A DNA stretch of 64,000 bases from positions 77,806-141,805 of the forward strand of contig NZ_JNZO01000016.1 of NCBI RefSeq assembly GCF_000717595.1, written 5' to 3'. The notes beneath the pieces are model-generated. The model searched no databases, had not been told where the DNA came from, and saw only the letters and a list, made by a program, of their open reading frames with translations. Source of the DNA: Streptomyces flavochromogenes. Lineage in GTDB: Bacteria > Actinomycetota > Actinomycetes > Streptomycetales > Streptomycetaceae. Position 1 is the first letter of the stretch, and each line of letters starts with the position of its first letter. The position numbers and the translations under genes were made by a program. This document shows positions 1 to 8,340 of the stretch, one piece after another.

Positions 1-1295
1 GCCTCCAGCACAGCCTCTGGCAGGCCGTCCTCGGCACCGGCATCGGCCTCGTCATGCCGGTGCTCGTCCTCGCCGTACAGAACTCCGTACGCCCGGGCGA
101 CCTCGGCACCGCCACCAGCGCCCACAACTACTTCCGCCAGATCGGCGGCAGCATCGGCGCCGCCGTCTTCGGCACCCTCTTCGCCTCCCGGCTCGACGAA
201 GCCCTCGGCGACCGGCTCACCGGTGTCCTCGCCGGCGGCGCGACCTCCCTGCCGCCCGCCGAGTCCATCACCCCGCAGACGGTGCACGCCCTGCCGCCCG
301 CCGTACGCGACGCCTACATCCAGGCGTACGCGGACGCGATGCCGCGCATCTTCCTCTACCTCGTGCCGGTCCTCGTGCTCGGCCTCGTCCTCGCCTTCTT
401 CCTCAAGGAGAAACCGCTGGTGACCCATCACAGCCCCACCACCGAGGCCACCGGAGCCGACGAGTTCGGCAGCGTCCAGGCCGTCCCGCACGCCCGGCAC
501 GCCGCCCCCGCGCCCGCCTCCTTCGCCGCCCCGCACTCCGGGCTCCCCGTCTGCGGCACCGTCCAGCACCACGACGGCAGCCGCGTCCCCCGGGCCGCCC
601 TCACCCTCATCGACGTCCAGGGCCGGCAGGTCGGCCGGGGTGCCAGTGGCGAGGACGGGCGGTACGCGCTGAGCGTCCCCGGCAACGGCGCGTACGTCCT
701 CATCGCCGCGGCCGGCGGGCACCAGCCCCAGGCGGTCTCCGTCACGGTCGGCGACCGGCCCGTCGAGCTCGACGTCGTCCTCGGCGGCGCAGGCCGGCTC
801 GCGGGCAGCGTCGTCACCGCCGACGGGACACCCGTACGGGACGCGGCCGTCACCCTCACCGACGTGCGCGGCGAGGTCGTCGCCTCGACCCGCAGCGGAC
901 GCGAGGGCGGGTACGTCATCTCCGAACTGGTCGCCGGCGAGTACACGCTCGCCGCCAGCGCCCCGGCCTTCCGCCCCGCGGCGCTCCCCGTCAGCGTCCA
1001 GGCCTCCCGCGAGACCCGCCAGGACATCGAACTCGCCGGCGGGGCGGTGCTGCGCGGCACCGTACGGGCAGGGGGCGGCCGCCCCGTCGAGGACGCCCGG
1101 GTCACCCTGCTCGACGCCGCAGGCAACGTCGTCGACACCCTCACCACCGGCGCCGACGGCACCTTCCGCTTCGTGGACCTTTCCTCCGGCGAGTACACCG
1201 TCATCGCCGCCGGATACCCGCCCGTCGCGACCGTCCTCCAGATGGCCGGCGGCGGCCGCACCGAGCGCGACCTCCAGCTCGGCCACCAGGACTGA
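1..1295 (+). CDS. MFS drug-efflux transporter (DHA2/EmrB-QacA type), 3' part, fused to carboxypeptidase-regulatory-like repeats
   Basis: The reading frame is open to the left edge (first full codon at 3), so the N-terminus is missing. The visible part holds the last membrane helices of an EmrB/QacA-type proton-driven exporter (around nt 20-90, 130-190 and 345-405) with the loop motif SAHNYFRQIGGSIG typical of DHA2 carriers. After FFLKEKP comes an Ala/Pro-rich linker and three tandem beta-sandwich repeats of the carboxypeptidase-regulatory-like type (about nt 545-775, 790-1030 and 1045-1285), each with a DGxY/F-type turn followed by a GEYT- or GAYV-like strand. The fusion should place the repeats on the cytosolic side. 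The substrate cannot be told. It is convergent with the next gene, 8 nt between the stops. Confidence 0.85.
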   Translation, partial: LQHSLWQAVLGTGIGLVMPVLVLAVQNSVRPGDLGTATSAHNYFRQIGGSIGAAVFGTLFASRLDEALGDRLTGVLAGGATSLPPAESITPQTVHALPPAVRDAYIQAYADAMPRIFLYLVPVLVLGLVLAFFLKEKPLVTHHSPTTEATGADEFGSVQAVPHARHAAPAPASFAAPHSGLPVCGTVQHHDGSRVPRAALTLIDVQGRQVGRGASGEDGRYALSVPGNGAYVLIAAAGGHQPQAVSVTVGDRPVELDVVLGGAGRLAGSVVTADGTPVRDAAVTLTDVRGEVVASTRSGREGGYVISELVAGEYTLAASAPAFRPAALPVSVQASRETRQDIELAGGAVLRGTVRAGGGRPVEDARVTLLDAAGNVVDTLTTGADGTFRFVDLSSGEYTVIAAGYPPVATVLQMAGGGRTERDLQLGHQD

Positions 1296-1303
1296 CCGAG
1301 CCC

Positions 1304-2485
1304 TCAGGAGGTGGTCGTCGCCTTGCGCAGCGCGCTGATGCAGGTGCCGATCGCCTCCTGGAGGGCTTCGAGACGCTGGAGCATGTCCGCCTCGTAGATG
1401 TCCTCCTCCATCACCTCGTCCAGCGTCAGCTCCTCGAAGACCTTCGTCGCCTTCTGCAGGCTGCTGTAGAACTTCGTCCGCCGCTCCTGGACGCGGAGCG
1501 CCGGGTCCTCCTCGACCGCCTTGGCGACCAGACCCTTCACCGTGTCGTACGCCTCACCCGCCCACTCGCCCGCCTCCTCCGAGTCGTCGAGCTCGTCGAG
1601 GAGCGACAGATGCCGCTCGGCCTCGGCCCGCAGCTCGGCCGGCGCCTCCACGGTCTGCCCGGCGGGGGTCTTGATCTGGCCGTTCTCGACGATCTGGCGC
1701 ACATAGCCGATGCGGTCGGCCGCCTTCGCCTCGTTCGCCACGGCCTTCTTCAGATCGTCGGTCCGCGCGAAGGCACGGGCCATCTCGGTCTGAAGGGCGG
1801 GGTCCTCCTTCATCCGGTCGAGCAGCGCGCCGCGCGCCGCCTCCGCCGTCCCCGGGTCGGCGAGGATCGCGGCCCGCAGGGCCGTCGGGTTCTCCGCGAC
1901 CTCCAGGGCCTTCGTCGGCCGGATGCCCTCCGCCTCGGCCGCCGCGCTGATCGCCTGTCCGCGCACGGACGAGGCACTGTTGCGGGAGGTGTAGTACGAC
2001 AGCCAGACGTCGGCGTCGGGCAGCTCGATGTCCTCGCCGGGAACGAGCACCTCGAACTGTGGGACGAGCCCGTCGTCGGCCGCCATGTCCCAGGCCTTGT
2101 AATAGCGCATGACCCGCTCGGGCGAGCACCCCGCGAGCTCCGCGAAGGCCTTCGCCGAGACCTTCGTCGCGGCCGTCCCCTCGGCGGCCTGCCCGCCGGG
2201 ACGGACGCTGCGCGCCACCTTGAGCGCGAAGGCCCAGCCGCCGGTGCGCGCGTAGACCCCGAAGTCCAGGGCGTCACGGACCACGACGGGGTCGAGGTCG
2301 GCGGGGGCGGGCACGGGCTCGTCGTCGGGCGCCGCCCCGTCGGTCGCGGGCCCCTCCGCGACGGGCTCGCCCGAGGAAGCCTCCGCGGCCTCGGGTCCCG
2401 CCTGCTGGACCCAGAACTCCTCCGACGAGTCGGCGGGCGCGGGAACGACGGGGGAGGTGTCGGACGGGTCGAGGGCGATGGTCAC
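1304..2485 (-). CDS. Conserved hypothetical protein, mostly helical, possible HTH segment
   Basis: I do not recognise a named family. About 393 residues: an acidic, Pro/Ala-rich N-terminal 70 residues, then a charged helical protein to the C-terminus with many Glu/Lys/Arg heptad-like stretches. Residues about 108-142 (AELAGCSPERVMRYYKAWD) read like a helix-turn-helix, so DNA binding is possible but unproven. Start choice: GTG at 2485 has GGAG eight bases upstream. An in-frame GTG at 2494 would begin only one base after that GGAG, so it is less likely. There is no signal peptide or membrane segment. It is transcribed away from the peptidase operon at 2809. Confidence 0.7.
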   Translation of the reverse strand: MTIALDPSDTSPVVPAPADSSEEFWVQQAGPEAAEASSGEPVAEGPATDGAAPDDEPVPAPADLDPVVVRDALDFGVYARTGGWAFALKVARSVRPGGQAAEGTAATKVSAKAFAELAGCSPERVMRYYKAWDMAADDGLVPQFEVLVPGEDIELPDADVWLSYYTSRNSASSVRGQAISAAAEAEGIRPTKALEVAENPTALRAAILADPGTAEAARGALLDRMKEDPALQTEMARAFARTDDLKKAVANEAKAADRIGYVRQIVENGQIKTPAGQTVEAPAELRAEAERHLSLLDELDDSEEAGEWAGEAYDTVKGLVAKAVEEDPALRVQERRTKFYSSLQKATKVFEELTLDEVMEEDIYEADMLQRLEALQEAIGTCISALRKATTTS

Positions 2486-2808
2486 CGAGAGCACTCCGGG
2501 AGGTCGGGTACGGGAACTGCGGCCGACATCCTATACGCACCCCTTGGCGATGTTTCGTCCGATTCCATGTATCGGGCACCGAGAGAACCGCCGGCGCTCG
2601 CCCACCGCGTGACCCGGCCGACGGCCGCACCGCCCGAGCACCAGGCCGCGGCCGCCCCGCGGCGCCTTGCGGAGGGGGACCCCAGGGGGGTATCCGGACG
2701 GGGCGGGGTGATCCGTACGGCCAGTCCCGGTGAGTGCCACTGGTCCACTCCACCGACGGTTTTCCACAGGGGTGGTACGCCCGCCGGGCTGCGCGTACGG
2801 TGCCAGTC
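2486..2808. other. Divergent intergenic region
   Basis: This 323-nt space separates the leftward hypothetical gene from the rightward peptidase operon. It holds G/C runs (GGGGGACCCC near 2677) that may form a hairpin, and the -10 box described at 2796. I see no convincing gene in it. Confidence 0.5.
2796..2801 (+). promoter_or_regulatory. -10 box TACGGT of a likely leaderless transcript
   Basis: TACGGT fits the actinomycete TANNNT -10 consensus and ends 7 nt before the ATG at 2809, so transcription would start at or next to the start codon. No Shine-Dalgarno sequence lies before the ATG. I see no convincing -35. Confidence 0.55.
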
Positions 2809-3642
2809 ATGAAGATCCTCATCAGCGCCGACATGGAGGGCGCGACCGGTGTGACCTGGCCCGGCGACGTGCTGCCCGGCACGCCCCAGTGGGAGCGGTG
2901 CCGCGCGATGTTCACCTCCGACGTGAACGCCGCGGTCCTCGGCTTCTTCGACGGCGGCGCCGACGAGGTCCTCATCAACGAAGCGCACTGGTCCATGCGG
3001 AACCTGCTCCTGGAGCAGCTCGACGAGCGGGCCGAGATGCTCACCGGCAGGCACAAGTCCCTCTCCATGGTCGAGGGCGTCCAGCACGGGGACGTCGACG
3101 GCATCGCCTTCGTCGGCTACCACACCGGCGCGGGCGCCGAGGGCGTCCTCGCCCACACCTACCTCGCCAACTCGATCACCGGCGTCTGGCTCAACGGCGA
3201 GCGGGCCAGCGAGGGCCTGCTCAACGCCCATGTGGTCGCGGAGTACGGCGTGCCCGTCGTCCTCGTCACCGGCGACGACCTGACCTGCGAGGACGCCCTC
3301 GGTTACGCGCCGGAGGCACCCAAGGTCGCCGTCAAGGACTACGTCTCGCGGTACGCGGCGGTGTGCCGGACCCCCGCCAGAACCGCCGCCGACATCCGGG
3401 CGGCGGCGAAGACCGGCGCCGCGCTCGCCGTCCGCCACGAGCCGGTCCACGCCGGCCCCTTCACCGTGGAGCTGGAGTTCGACGCCGAGCACCTGGGCGC
3501 GGCCGCCACGGTGGTTCCCGGCGTGGCGCGCGGAGCGGAGCGGCGCGTCGCGTACACGAGCGAGACGATGTACGAGGCAATCCGCACATTCAAAGCGGTC
3601 ACGACGATCGTCTCGGCCGCGGTGGAGGAGCAGTATGGCTGA
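2809..3642 (+). CDS. M55 family D-aminopeptidase (DppA-like)
   Basis: 277 residues, the usual size of the family. The N-terminus MKILISADMEGATGV matches the M55 signature. D8, E10 and H60 fall exactly where the zinc ligands of Bacillus DppA lie, and H105 and H116 match the ligand His and the proposed catalytic His with a one-residue shift. DppA enzymes are cytosolic zinc peptidases that release N-terminal D-amino acids such as D-Ala from short peptides and form ring-shaped decamers. First gene of a four-peptidase operon: its stop overlaps the next ATG by 8 nt. No Shine-Dalgarno is visible but a TACGGT -10 box sits 7 nt upstream, so it is probably leaderless. Upstream in-frame starts exist but lie inside the promoter. 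Confidence 0.92.
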   Translation: MKILISADMEGATGVTWPGDVLPGTPQWERCRAMFTSDVNAAVLGFFDGGADEVLINEAHWSMRNLLLEQLDERAEMLTGRHKSLSMVEGVQHGDVDGIAFVGYHTGAGAEGVLAHTYLANSITGVWLNGERASEGLLNAHVVAEYGVPVVLVTGDDLTCEDALGYAPEAPKVAVKDYVSRYAAVCRTPARTAADIRAAAKTGAALAVRHEPVHAGPFTVELEFDAEHLGAAATVVPGVARGAERRVAYTSETMYEAIRTFKAVTTIVSAAVEEQYG

Positions 3643-4969
3643 GGAGGTCCGGGGCCCGGACACGACGGCGCTCGACGAGGTGGTCACCTTCACCTCCGAG
3701 CTCATCCGCATCGACACCACCAACCGGGGCGGCGGCGACTGCCGTGAACGGCCCGCCGCCGAGTACGTCGCCGAGCGCCTCGCCGCCGCCGGCATCGAGC
3801 CCACCCTCCTGGAGCGGACCCCCGGCCGCACCAACGTGGTGGCCCGCATCCCCGGCACCGACCCCACGGCGGAGGCCCTCCTCGTGCACGGACATCTGGA
3901 CGTCGTGCCCGCCGACCCCGCCGAGTGGACCACCCACCCCTTCTCCGGCGAGATCCGCGACGGGGTCGTCTGGGGCCGTGGCGCCGTCGACATGAAGAAC
4001 ATGGACGCGATGGTCCTGGCCGTCGTCCGCTCCTGGGCCCGGCAGGGCATCCGGCCGCGCCGTGACATCGTCCTCGCCTACACGGCCGACGAGGAGGCGA
4101 GCGCCGAGGACGGCTCCGGCTTCCTCGCCGACCGCCACGCCGCGCTCTTCGAGGGCTGTACGGAGGGCATCAGCGAGTCCGGGGCCTTCAGCTTCCACCC
4201 GCAGCCCGGCACCACCCTCTACCCGATCGCGGCGGGTGAGCGGGGCACCGCCTGGCTCAAGCTCACCGCCCACGGCCGCGCCGGGCACGGCTCCAAGGTC
4301 AACACGGCCAATGCCGTCACCCGCCTCGCCGACGCCGTCGCCCGGATCGGCTCGCACACCTGGCCCGTCCGGCTCACCGCCACCGTCCGCGCCGCCCTCG
4401 CCGAACTCGCCGCGCTGTACGCCATCGACATCGACACCCGCGCGCCCCACCTCGACGTGGACCTCCTCCTCGACAAGCTCGGGCCCGCCGCCGCCCTCGT
4501 CGCGCCGACGGTCCGGAACAGCAGCAACCCGACGATGCTCGACGCCGGCTACAAGGTCAACGTCATCCCGGGCCAGGCCGTCGCCTACATCGACGGGCGG
4601 ACGCTGCCGGGCACCGAGGAGGAGTTCGCGGCGACCATGGACGAGCTGACCGGCCCGCACGTGGAGTGGGAGTTCCACCACCGCGAGGTCGCCCTCGAAG
4701 CGCCCGTCGACTCGCCGACCTTCGCGAAACTGCGGGCCGCCGTCGAGCGCTTCGACCCGGAAGGGCACGTCGTGCCCTTCACCATGTCCGGCGGGACCGA
4801 CGCCAAGCAGTTCTCCCGGCTCGGCATCACGGGCTACGGCTTCTCGCCGCTCCGGCTGCCCCCGGACCTGGACTACGGGGCCCTCTTCCACGGCGTCGAC
4901 GAACGCGTCCCCGTGGACGCCCTGCACTTCGGCGTCCGGGTGCTCGACCACTACCTGAAGTCGGCGTAG
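3635..4969 (+). CDS. M20 family metallopeptidase / amidohydrolase
   Basis: 444 residues. Metal-site motifs are intact: HGHLDV (H87, D89), GRGAVDM (bridging D119), ADEEAS (E153 as general base, E154 ligand), and TDAKQF near the C-terminus, where the last ligand would lie. The family includes ArgE/DapE-type deacylases, carboxypeptidases and dipeptidases, and the sequence alone does not fix the substrate. The ATG sits inside the 3' end of the M55 gene (8-nt overlap), indicating translational coupling. Next to a D-aminopeptidase and an LD-carboxypeptidase, cleavage of small cell-wall-derived or D-amino-acid peptides is a reasonable inference. Cytosolic, with no signal peptide. Confidence 0.9.
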   Translation: MAEEVRGPDTTALDEVVTFTSELIRIDTTNRGGGDCRERPAAEYVAERLAAAGIEPTLLERTPGRTNVVARIPGTDPTAEALLVHGHLDVVPADPAEWTTHPFSGEIRDGVVWGRGAVDMKNMDAMVLAVVRSWARQGIRPRRDIVLAYTADEEASAEDGSGFLADRHAALFEGCTEGISESGAFSFHPQPGTTLYPIAAGERGTAWLKLTAHGRAGHGSKVNTANAVTRLADAVARIGSHTWPVRLTATVRAALAELAALYAIDIDTRAPHLDVDLLLDKLGPAAALVAPTVRNSSNPTMLDAGYKVNVIPGQAVAYIDGRTLPGTEEEFAATMDELTGPHVEWEFHHREVALEAPVDSPTFAKLRAAVERFDPEGHVVPFTMSGGTDAKQFSRLGITGYGFSPLRLPPDLDYGALFHGVDERVPVDALHFGVRVLDHYLKSA

Positions 4970-5011
4970 GGCCGTCATCGTTCGCGTATGCCCGTGACAG
5001 GGGGAGCTGGG

Positions 5012-7012
5012 ATGAAAACGATCGCCGCCCACGGCAGCTGGCCGTCACCCGTCGACGCGGCGCTCGCCGCCGCCCACGACGGACGGCCCGAGTACCCCGG
5101 CGTCGTCGGCGACGAGCTGTGGTGGACCGCGCCACGGCCCGCCGAGGGAGGCAGGCGCGCCCTCGTGCGACGGCGCGCCGACGGCACCGAGGAAAGCCTG
5201 CTGCCTGCCCCGTGGAACGTCCGCAGCCGGGTGATCGAGTACGGAGGCCTGCCCTGGGCGGCGGTCCCGCGCCCGACCGGCGGACCCCTCGTCGTCTTCT
5301 GCCACTTCCCGGACCAGCGGCTCTACGCCCACGAGCCCGACGCCGCTCCCGGCGCCGAGCCCCGGCCCCTCACCCCCGTCTCCGCGACCGGCGGCGGACT
5401 GCGCTGGGTGGACCCCGTCATCCATCCCGACCGGGGCGAGGTGTGGTGCGTCCTGGAGGAGTTCACCGGCCCCGCCCCGACCGACGTACGCCGGGTGGTC
5501 GTCGCCGTACCCCTCGACGGCTCCGCCGCCGACGACCGTGCGGCCGTACGCGAGCTCTCCGACGGGCGCCACCGGTTCGTGACCGGCGCCCGGCTCTCCC
5601 CGGACGGCCGCCGGGCGGCCTGGATCGGCTGGGACCACCCCCGGATGCCCTGGGACGGCACCGAGGTCCAGCTCGCCGAGGTCACCCCCGACGGCACCTT
5701 CCAGCGGGTCGGGACCGTCGCGGGCGGGCCCGCCGAGTCGATCCCGCAGGTCGACTGGGACGCGGCCGGACGGCTGCTCCTCGTCAGCGACCGCACCGGC
5801 TGGTGGAACCTCTACCGGGCGGAGATCGACGCCGACGGCGGCCTCGTCGAACCGGCCCCGCTCTGCCCCCGCGCCGAGGAGTTCGGCGGACCGCTCTGGA
5901 AGATCGGGCTGAACTGGTTCACCCCCCTGGAGAACGGTCTGGTCGCCGTCGTCCACGGCAAGGGCACCACCACCCTCGGCATCCTCGACCCCGACCGCGG
6001 CACGCTGGTCGACGCCGTCGGCCCCTGGACCGCATGGGCCCCGACCCTCGCCGCCCACGGCAGCCGCGTGGTCGGCATCGCCGCCTCGCCGCACAGCTCC
6101 TACGAGCTCGTCGAACTCGACACCCGCACCGGCCGCACCCGGGTCGTCGGCGCCGCCCACTCCGACGCCGTCGACCCCGCCCACTACCCCCAACCCCGCG
6201 TCCGTACCTTCACCGGCCCCGGCGGACGCGAGATCCACGCGCAGATCCACCCACCCCACCATCCCGGCTTCACCGGCCCCGAGGGCGAACTCCCGCCCTA
6301 TGTGATCTGGGCCCACGGCGGCCCCACCGGACACGCGCCGCTCGTCCTCGACCTGGAGATCACCTACTTCACCTCGCGCGGCATCGGCGTCGCCGAGGTC
6401 AACTACGGCGGCTCCACCGGCTACGGCCGGGAGTACCGCGAGCGGCTGCGCGAGCAGTGGGGCGTCGTCGACGTCGAGGACTGCGCGGCCGTCGCCGAGG
6501 CGCTCGCCGCCGAGGGCACCGCCGACCCGGCCCGGCTCGCCGTCCGAGGCGGCAGCGCCGGGGGCTGGACGACCGCCGCATCCCTCGTCTCCACCGACGT
6601 GTACGCCTGCGGCACGATCATCTACCCCATCCTCGACCTGCGGGGCTGGGCCACCGACGAGACCCACGACTTCGAGTCCCAGTACCTCCACGGGCTCATC
6701 GGATCCATCGACGACGTGCCCGCCCGGTACAAGGAGCGCTCGCCCATCGAGCACGTCGACCGGGTCACCGCGCCCTTCCTGCTGCTCCAGGGCCTCGACG
6801 ACGTCATCTGCCCACCTGCGCAGGCCGAGCGCTTCCTCACCCGCACCGCCGGCCGGGGCGTCCCGCACGCCTACCTCGCCTTCGCGGGGGAGGGCCACGG
6901 CTTCCGCAGGGCCGACACGATGGTCCGCGCCCTGGAGGCAGAACTCTCCCTGTACGCCCGGACCTTCGGCATCACCCGGACGGACGTGCCCGACCTGGAG
7001 TACCGCACGTGA
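5012..7012 (+). CDS. S9 family peptidase (prolyl-oligopeptidase / acylaminoacyl-peptidase type)
   Basis: 666 residues from ATG 5012, chosen because GGGGGAG precedes it at a normal distance. The in-frame ATG at 4988 has no ribosome site. The N-terminal two thirds is a predicted beta-propeller with DRTGWWNLYR and similar blade motifs. The C-terminal alpha/beta-hydrolase domain carries nucleophile S515 in GGSAGG, acid D596 or D597 in LQGLDDVICP and H629 in GEGHGF. Such enzymes trim short, N-blocked or Pro-containing peptides, and the propeller limits substrate size. It begins 42 nt after the M20 stop, and its own stop overlaps the next GTG (GTGA). Probably cytosolic, in the same peptide-scavenging operon. 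Confidence 0.92.
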   Translation: MKTIAAHGSWPSPVDAALAAAHDGRPEYPGVVGDELWWTAPRPAEGGRRALVRRRADGTEESLLPAPWNVRSRVIEYGGLPWAAVPRPTGGPLVVFCHFPDQRLYAHEPDAAPGAEPRPLTPVSATGGGLRWVDPVIHPDRGEVWCVLEEFTGPAPTDVRRVVVAVPLDGSAADDRAAVRELSDGRHRFVTGARLSPDGRRAAWIGWDHPRMPWDGTEVQLAEVTPDGTFQRVGTVAGGPAESIPQVDWDAAGRLLLVSDRTGWWNLYRAEIDADGGLVEPAPLCPRAEEFGGPLWKIGLNWFTPLENGLVAVVHGKGTTTLGILDPDRGTLVDAVGPWTAWAPTLAAHGSRVVGIAASPHSSYELVELDTRTGRTRVVGAAHSDAVDPAHYPQPRVRTFTGPGGREIHAQIHPPHHPGFTGPEGELPPYVIWAHGGPTGHAPLVLDLEITYFTSRGIGVAEVNYGGSTGYGREYRERLREQWGVVDVEDCAAVAEALAAEGTADPARLAVRGGSAGGWTTAASLVSTDVYACGTIIYPILDLRGWATDETHDFESQYLHGLIGSIDDVPARYKERSPIEHVDRVTAPFLLLQGLDDVICPPAQAERFLTRTAGRGVPHAYLAFAGEGHGFRRADTMVRALEAELSLYARTFGITRTDVPDLEYRT

Positions 7013-7986
7013 CGGCGCCCGACTCCGCCCTCCCCGCCCCGGCGGAGGCCCGGCCGCACGTCCCCTCGCTCACCCGGCCCGAACGGCTGCGGCCCGGCGC
7101 CCGGGTCGCCGTCGTCGCCCCCGCAGGACCCGTCCCCGAGGAGCGGCTGCGGGCGGGGCTCGACATCCTGCGCGGCTGGGACCTCGACCCCGTCGTCGCC
7201 CCGCACGTCCTGGACACCCACCCCACCCTCGACCATCTCGCGGGCGCCGACCGGGACAGGGCCCGGGACCTCACCGAGGCCTGGTGCGACCCCACGGTCT
7301 CCGCCGTCCTCTGCGCGCGCGGCGGATTCGGGGCGCAGCGCATGGTCGACCTCGTCGACTGGCGCGCGATCAGGGAGGCGGGGCCCAAGGCGTTCGTCGG
7401 GTACAGCGACATCACCGGCCTGCACGAGGCCTTCGCCGTCCGGGCCGGCTGCGCCACCCTGCACGGCCCGATGGTCGCCGCGGGCACCTTCCTCTCGGAC
7501 CCGCGCACCCAGGAATCCCTCCGGGCCACGCTGTTCGAGCCCGAGTCGGTACGCACGCTCGGCCTGGCCGGCGCACGGACCCTGGCACCGGGCCGCGCCC
7601 GTGGCGTGACCCTCGGCGGCTGTGTCAGCCTCCTCGCCGCCGATCTCGCCACCCCGCACGCCCGCCCCTCGGCCCGCGGCGGTCTGCTGCTCCTGGAGGA
7701 CGTGGGGGAGGAGCCGTACCGACTGGACCGCATCCTCACCCAGCTTGTCCGCTCCGGCTGGCTCGACGGCGTCGCGGGCATCGCCCTCGGCTCCTGGGCG
7801 GAATGCGGCCCGTACGAGGAGATCCGAGCGGTCCTCATGGACCGCCTCGGCGACCTCGGCGTCCCGGTCGTGGAGGAGCTGGGCTTCGGCCACAGCGAAA
7901 CGGCCCTGACCATGCCGCTCGGCGTGTCAGCCGTCCTGGACACGGAGGAGAACACCCTCACCCTGGACGTCCCGGCCCTGCGCTGA
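7009..7986 (+). CDS. S66 family LD-carboxypeptidase (LdcA-like)
   Basis: 325 residues starting at GTG 7009, which overlaps the S9 stop codon. The complete S66 triad is visible: S133 in VGYSDITGLH, E230 in LLLLEDVGEEPYRLDRIL and H295 in GFGHSETALTMPLG. S66 enzymes cut the L-to-D bond between residue 3 and terminal D-Ala of murein tetrapeptides, or related LD bonds in peptide antibiotics (the MccF branch). There is no signal peptide, so action on cytosolic recycled muropeptides is likely. As the last intact gene of the M55-M20-S9-S66 operon it is the strongest pointer to a peptidoglycan-peptide substrate. Confidence 0.92.
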   Translation: MTAPDSALPAPAEARPHVPSLTRPERLRPGARVAVVAPAGPVPEERLRAGLDILRGWDLDPVVAPHVLDTHPTLDHLAGADRDRARDLTEAWCDPTVSAVLCARGGFGAQRMVDLVDWRAIREAGPKAFVGYSDITGLHEAFAVRAGCATLHGPMVAAGTFLSDPRTQESLRATLFEPESVRTLGLAGARTLAPGRARGVTLGGCVSLLAADLATPHARPSARGGLLLLEDVGEEPYRLDRILTQLVRSGWLDGVAGIALGSWAECGPYEEIRAVLMDRLGDLGVPVVEELGFGHSETALTMPLGVSAVLDTEENTLTLDVPALR

Positions 7987-8000
7987 GGGGGCGGACCTAG

Positions 8001-8340
8001 GTGAAGGTGGACTCGCCGGCCGCCGAGCGCGTCCAGGGATCAGGCGACGCCGCCGACAAGTTCGTGCTCTTCGCCGAGCTCCACGACATCGCCCCCGACG
8101 GCACCAAGGCCCTGGTCAACCGCCTCGTCGCCCCGGTGCGGTGCCGGACGTCACCCGCACCTTCACGGTCGGGCTGCCCGCCGTCGTCCACCGCTACGAG
8201 ACCGGCCACCGACTGGAGCCGGTGATCGCGGGGAGCGACACGGCGTACTCCGGCAACCGCGGCATCAAACCGGTGACCGTCTTCGGCGCCCCCGGCGGCC
8301 CGGGGACGCGCGAACTGCCCCTGGTTCAGGGACGGGTGGG
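8001..8340 (+). pseudogene. Frameshifted remnant of a CocE/NonD-type (X-Pro dipeptidyl-peptidase C-terminal domain) hydrolase
   Basis: Two overlapping frames together read as the C-terminal jelly-roll domain of S15/CocE-type hydrolases. Frame one gives FVLFAELHDIAPDG and TKALVNRLVAPVR up to about 8140. Frame two continues with PDVTRTFTVGLPAVVHRYE, TGHRLEPVIAGSD and TAYSGNRG to about 8320. One inserted base in the run CGGTGCC near 8140 would restore APVR-VPDVT across the junction. The catalytic alpha/beta-hydrolase domain is absent upstream, and the frame runs without its own stop into the adenosine deaminase gene on the other strand. I read it as the tail of a fifth peptidase-like gene of this operon, lost by deletion plus a frameshift. 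Confidence 0.75.
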
